A stretch of DNA of 64,000 bases from Aeromicrobium choanae (lineage in GTDB: Bacteria; Actinomycetota; Actinomycetes; Propionibacteriales; Nocardioidaceae). A program made the translations under genes and the position numbers. How positions within the stretch are numbered: the stretch's first letter is position 1; every line of letters begins with the position of its first letter. Below, one piece after another: positions 63,082-64,000 of this stretch. The stretch lies in NCBI RefSeq assembly GCF_900167475.1, contig NZ_LT796768.1, positions 3,348,001 through 3,412,000 of the forward strand, given 5' to 3'. Under the pieces are notes generated by a model, which saw only the letters and a list, made by a program, of their open reading frames with translations, was not told where the DNA came from and did not search any database.

Positions 63082-63489
63082 TTAGTGGTCTCGGGCGTGA
63101 CGGACGGCGTCGACGTCGGCCTTGACGCTCTCGACGGTCGCCTGGGGTACCGGTGCACCGGCCTCCTGGACGCGCTTCTTGCCCAGCAGCGCCGCGATGC
63201 CGGCGATCACGAGGATCACGACCGCGACGATCAGGGCGGCCAGCCAGGCGTCGACGACGAGCGCCAGCGCCAGGACGGCCGCGGCGATCAGCACGCCGAG
63301 GCCGTAGAGCGCCAGCAGGCCGCCGGCGCCGATGATCCCGGCGCCGACGCCCGCTCGCTTGGCCTTGCTGCCGACTTCGATCTGCGCGAGGCGCATCTCG
63401 TCGCGCACCAGCGTCTTGAGCTCGTCGCTGAGCCTCGAGATCAGCTCGGAGGTCGAGGCCGAGTCGCGACCGGACTCGTGTTGGCTCAT
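63082..63489 (-). CDS. Holin-X-like (Phage_holin_3_6) membrane protein
   Basis: A 135-residue protein with an amphipathic N-terminal helix (SELISRLSDELKTLVRDEMR, then LAQIEVGSKAKRAG) and two long hydrophobic segments (about 48-75 and 80-103), as in the putative actinobacterial Holin-X family. The C terminus is hydrophilic. Despite the name it is a chromosomal, non-phage gene. The ATG overlaps the YtxH-like stop by four bases. Together with its neighbours it probably acts in envelope stress or structure; this is inference. Confidence 0.85.
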   Translation of the reverse strand: MSQHESGRDSASTSELISRLSDELKTLVRDEMRLAQIEVGSKAKRAGVGAGIIGAGGLLALYGLGVLIAAAVLALALVVDAWLAALIVAVVILVIAGIAALLGKKRVQEAGAPVPQATVESVKADVDAVRHARDH

Positions 63490-63707
63490 CGCCCGCCGAC
63501 TCCGCTGTCGAAGCCCGGGCCGCTGGTCGACCCCGGCATGTGCTCCTGCGCCGCGTGCTGCACCTTCTCGGTGGCGTCCTGGACCCGCGGGTCCTTCCAC
63601 AGGCGCTGCGCCTGGCTCACGATCTGGTCGTAGCGCTCTCGTCCCGAACGCGTCCCCAGAACGTATCCGGCCGCCGCTCCCACGAGGAACGTCAACTTTC
63701 CGGCCAT
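63486..63707 (-). CDS. YtxH-like small membrane protein
   Basis: A 73-residue protein: GKLTFLVGAAAGYVLGTRSGRERY is a short membrane segment followed by the basic R-S-G-R-E-R-Y pattern typical of YtxH-domain proteins, then an amphipathic helix. I use ATG 63707; GTG 63716 is three codons upstream. No strong ribosome site precedes either. It is the first gene of the four-gene envelope run. Confidence 0.8.
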   Translation of the reverse strand: MAGKLTFLVGAAAGYVLGTRSGRERYDQIVSQAQRLWKDPRVQDATEKVQHAAQEHMPGSTSGPGFDSGVGGR

Positions 63708-63782
63708 GGTGGCCACCCCCACTCTCGTCGGTGTGATTGCTTGCCACGAGGGTGTACCCAGCCGACGCCGGGTCATGCGGAC

Positions 63783-64000
63783 TCAGGCCAGATCGAGGAA
63801 CTCGTCGAAGACGCGAGTGCCGAACTGCAGGGCGTCGATCGGCACGCGCTCGTCGACGCCGTGGAACAGCGCCGTGAAGTCGAGGTCGCCGGGCAGCCGC
63901 AGCGGCGTGAAGCCGTAGGAGGTCATGCCGAGCTTGTGCCAGGCCTTCGCATCGGTGCCGCCCGACATGAGGAACGGCGCCACGTGCGCCTCGGGGTCGT
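63783..64000 (-). CDS. M20-family metallopeptidase, C-terminal end (5' part beyond window)
   Basis: Only the last 72 codons are present: DPEAHVAPFLMSGGTDAKAW, then LGMTSYGFTPLRLPGDLDF, LFHGVDERVPIDAL and FGTRVFDEFLDLA. This matches the C-terminal catalytic-domain end of M20 dipeptidase/acetylornithine deacetylase-type zinc peptidases, including the metal-binding His of LFHGVDERV. The start and most of the active site lie outside. A 75-bp gap separates it from the YtxH-like gene. Confidence 0.85.
   Translation of the reverse strand, partial: DPEAHVAPFLMSGGTDAKAWHKLGMTSYGFTPLRLPGDLDFTALFHGVDERVPIDALQFGTRVFDEFLDLA

Overview
This is a 64 kb stretch of a G+C-rich actinobacterial chromosome (roughly 70% G+C by eye). 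Three things place it in Actinomycetota: a complete Pup-proteasome gene set (dop, pup, prcB, prcA, arc/mpa, pafA), the mycothiol ligase gene mshC, and PAC2 and DUF5703 genes. Overall gene content fits Propionibacteriales, perhaps a Nocardioides/Aeromicrobium-type organism; that genus-level guess is inference only. No rRNA, tRNA, CRISPR array, phage or insertion sequence was seen.

Layout. 1-12.7 kb: an edge-truncated FKBP lipoprotein gene, pafA, a divergent secreted M6 protease, then prcA, prcB, pup, dop, a GNAT gene, arc, trmI and a site-2-type protease, all on the minus strand. 12.7-23 kb: a mixed block with a HAD phosphatase, a GNAT, a 7TM-PAS protein with a decayed GGDEF-like domain, a Nudix hydrolase, a nitronate-monooxygenase-like flavoprotein, a TauE/SafE-type permease, a MacB/FtsX-type ABC exporter and a CPBP membrane protease.

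23-47.3 kb is a large aerobic (late cobalt insertion) cobalamin locus. It has five transcription units and three cobalamin riboswitches. Riboswitch 1 (minus) leads a btuF-btuC-btuD-type importer, a CbiX-like/[2Fe-2S] protein, cobN and cobF. cobG, cobH and a cobIJ fusion run plus; cobL and cobM run minus. Riboswitch 2 (plus) leads a ChlI/ChlD-type chelatase subunit, cobO, a cobB-cobC fusion, cobA and a small phosphatase. Riboswitch 3 (plus) leads cbtB, cbtA and cobD. cobQ and cobK run minus. Together these cover uroporphyrinogen III to adenosylcobinamide phosphate plus cobalt/corrinoid uptake. The lower-ligand and nucleotide-loop genes (cobU/cobP, cobS/cobV, cobT) are not here. The consumer, B12-dependent methionine synthase MetH, lies about 5 kb further on.

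47.3-64 kb: a protein of unknown function, an epoxide hydrolase, a methyltransferase, a secreted protein, a DHA2-type MFS exporter, metH, a PAC2 protein, mshC, corA, uppP, an aldo/keto reductase with a DUF5703 partner, a BrkB-like protein with DUF3618, holin-X and YtxH-like membrane genes, and the 3' end of an M20 peptidase gene.

A recurring signal is a TANNNT -10 hexamer exactly 6 (once 7) bases before the start codon of pafA, pup, dop, the M50 gene, the epoxide hydrolase, the methyltransferase, PAC2, mshC, uppP and the aldo/keto reductase. It predicts leaderless mRNAs. No clearly novel defence or mobile system was found. The best leads are the decayed GGDEF receptor, the short CobG, the CobB-CobC fusion, the CbiX/ferredoxin fusion and several unexplained inverted repeats.
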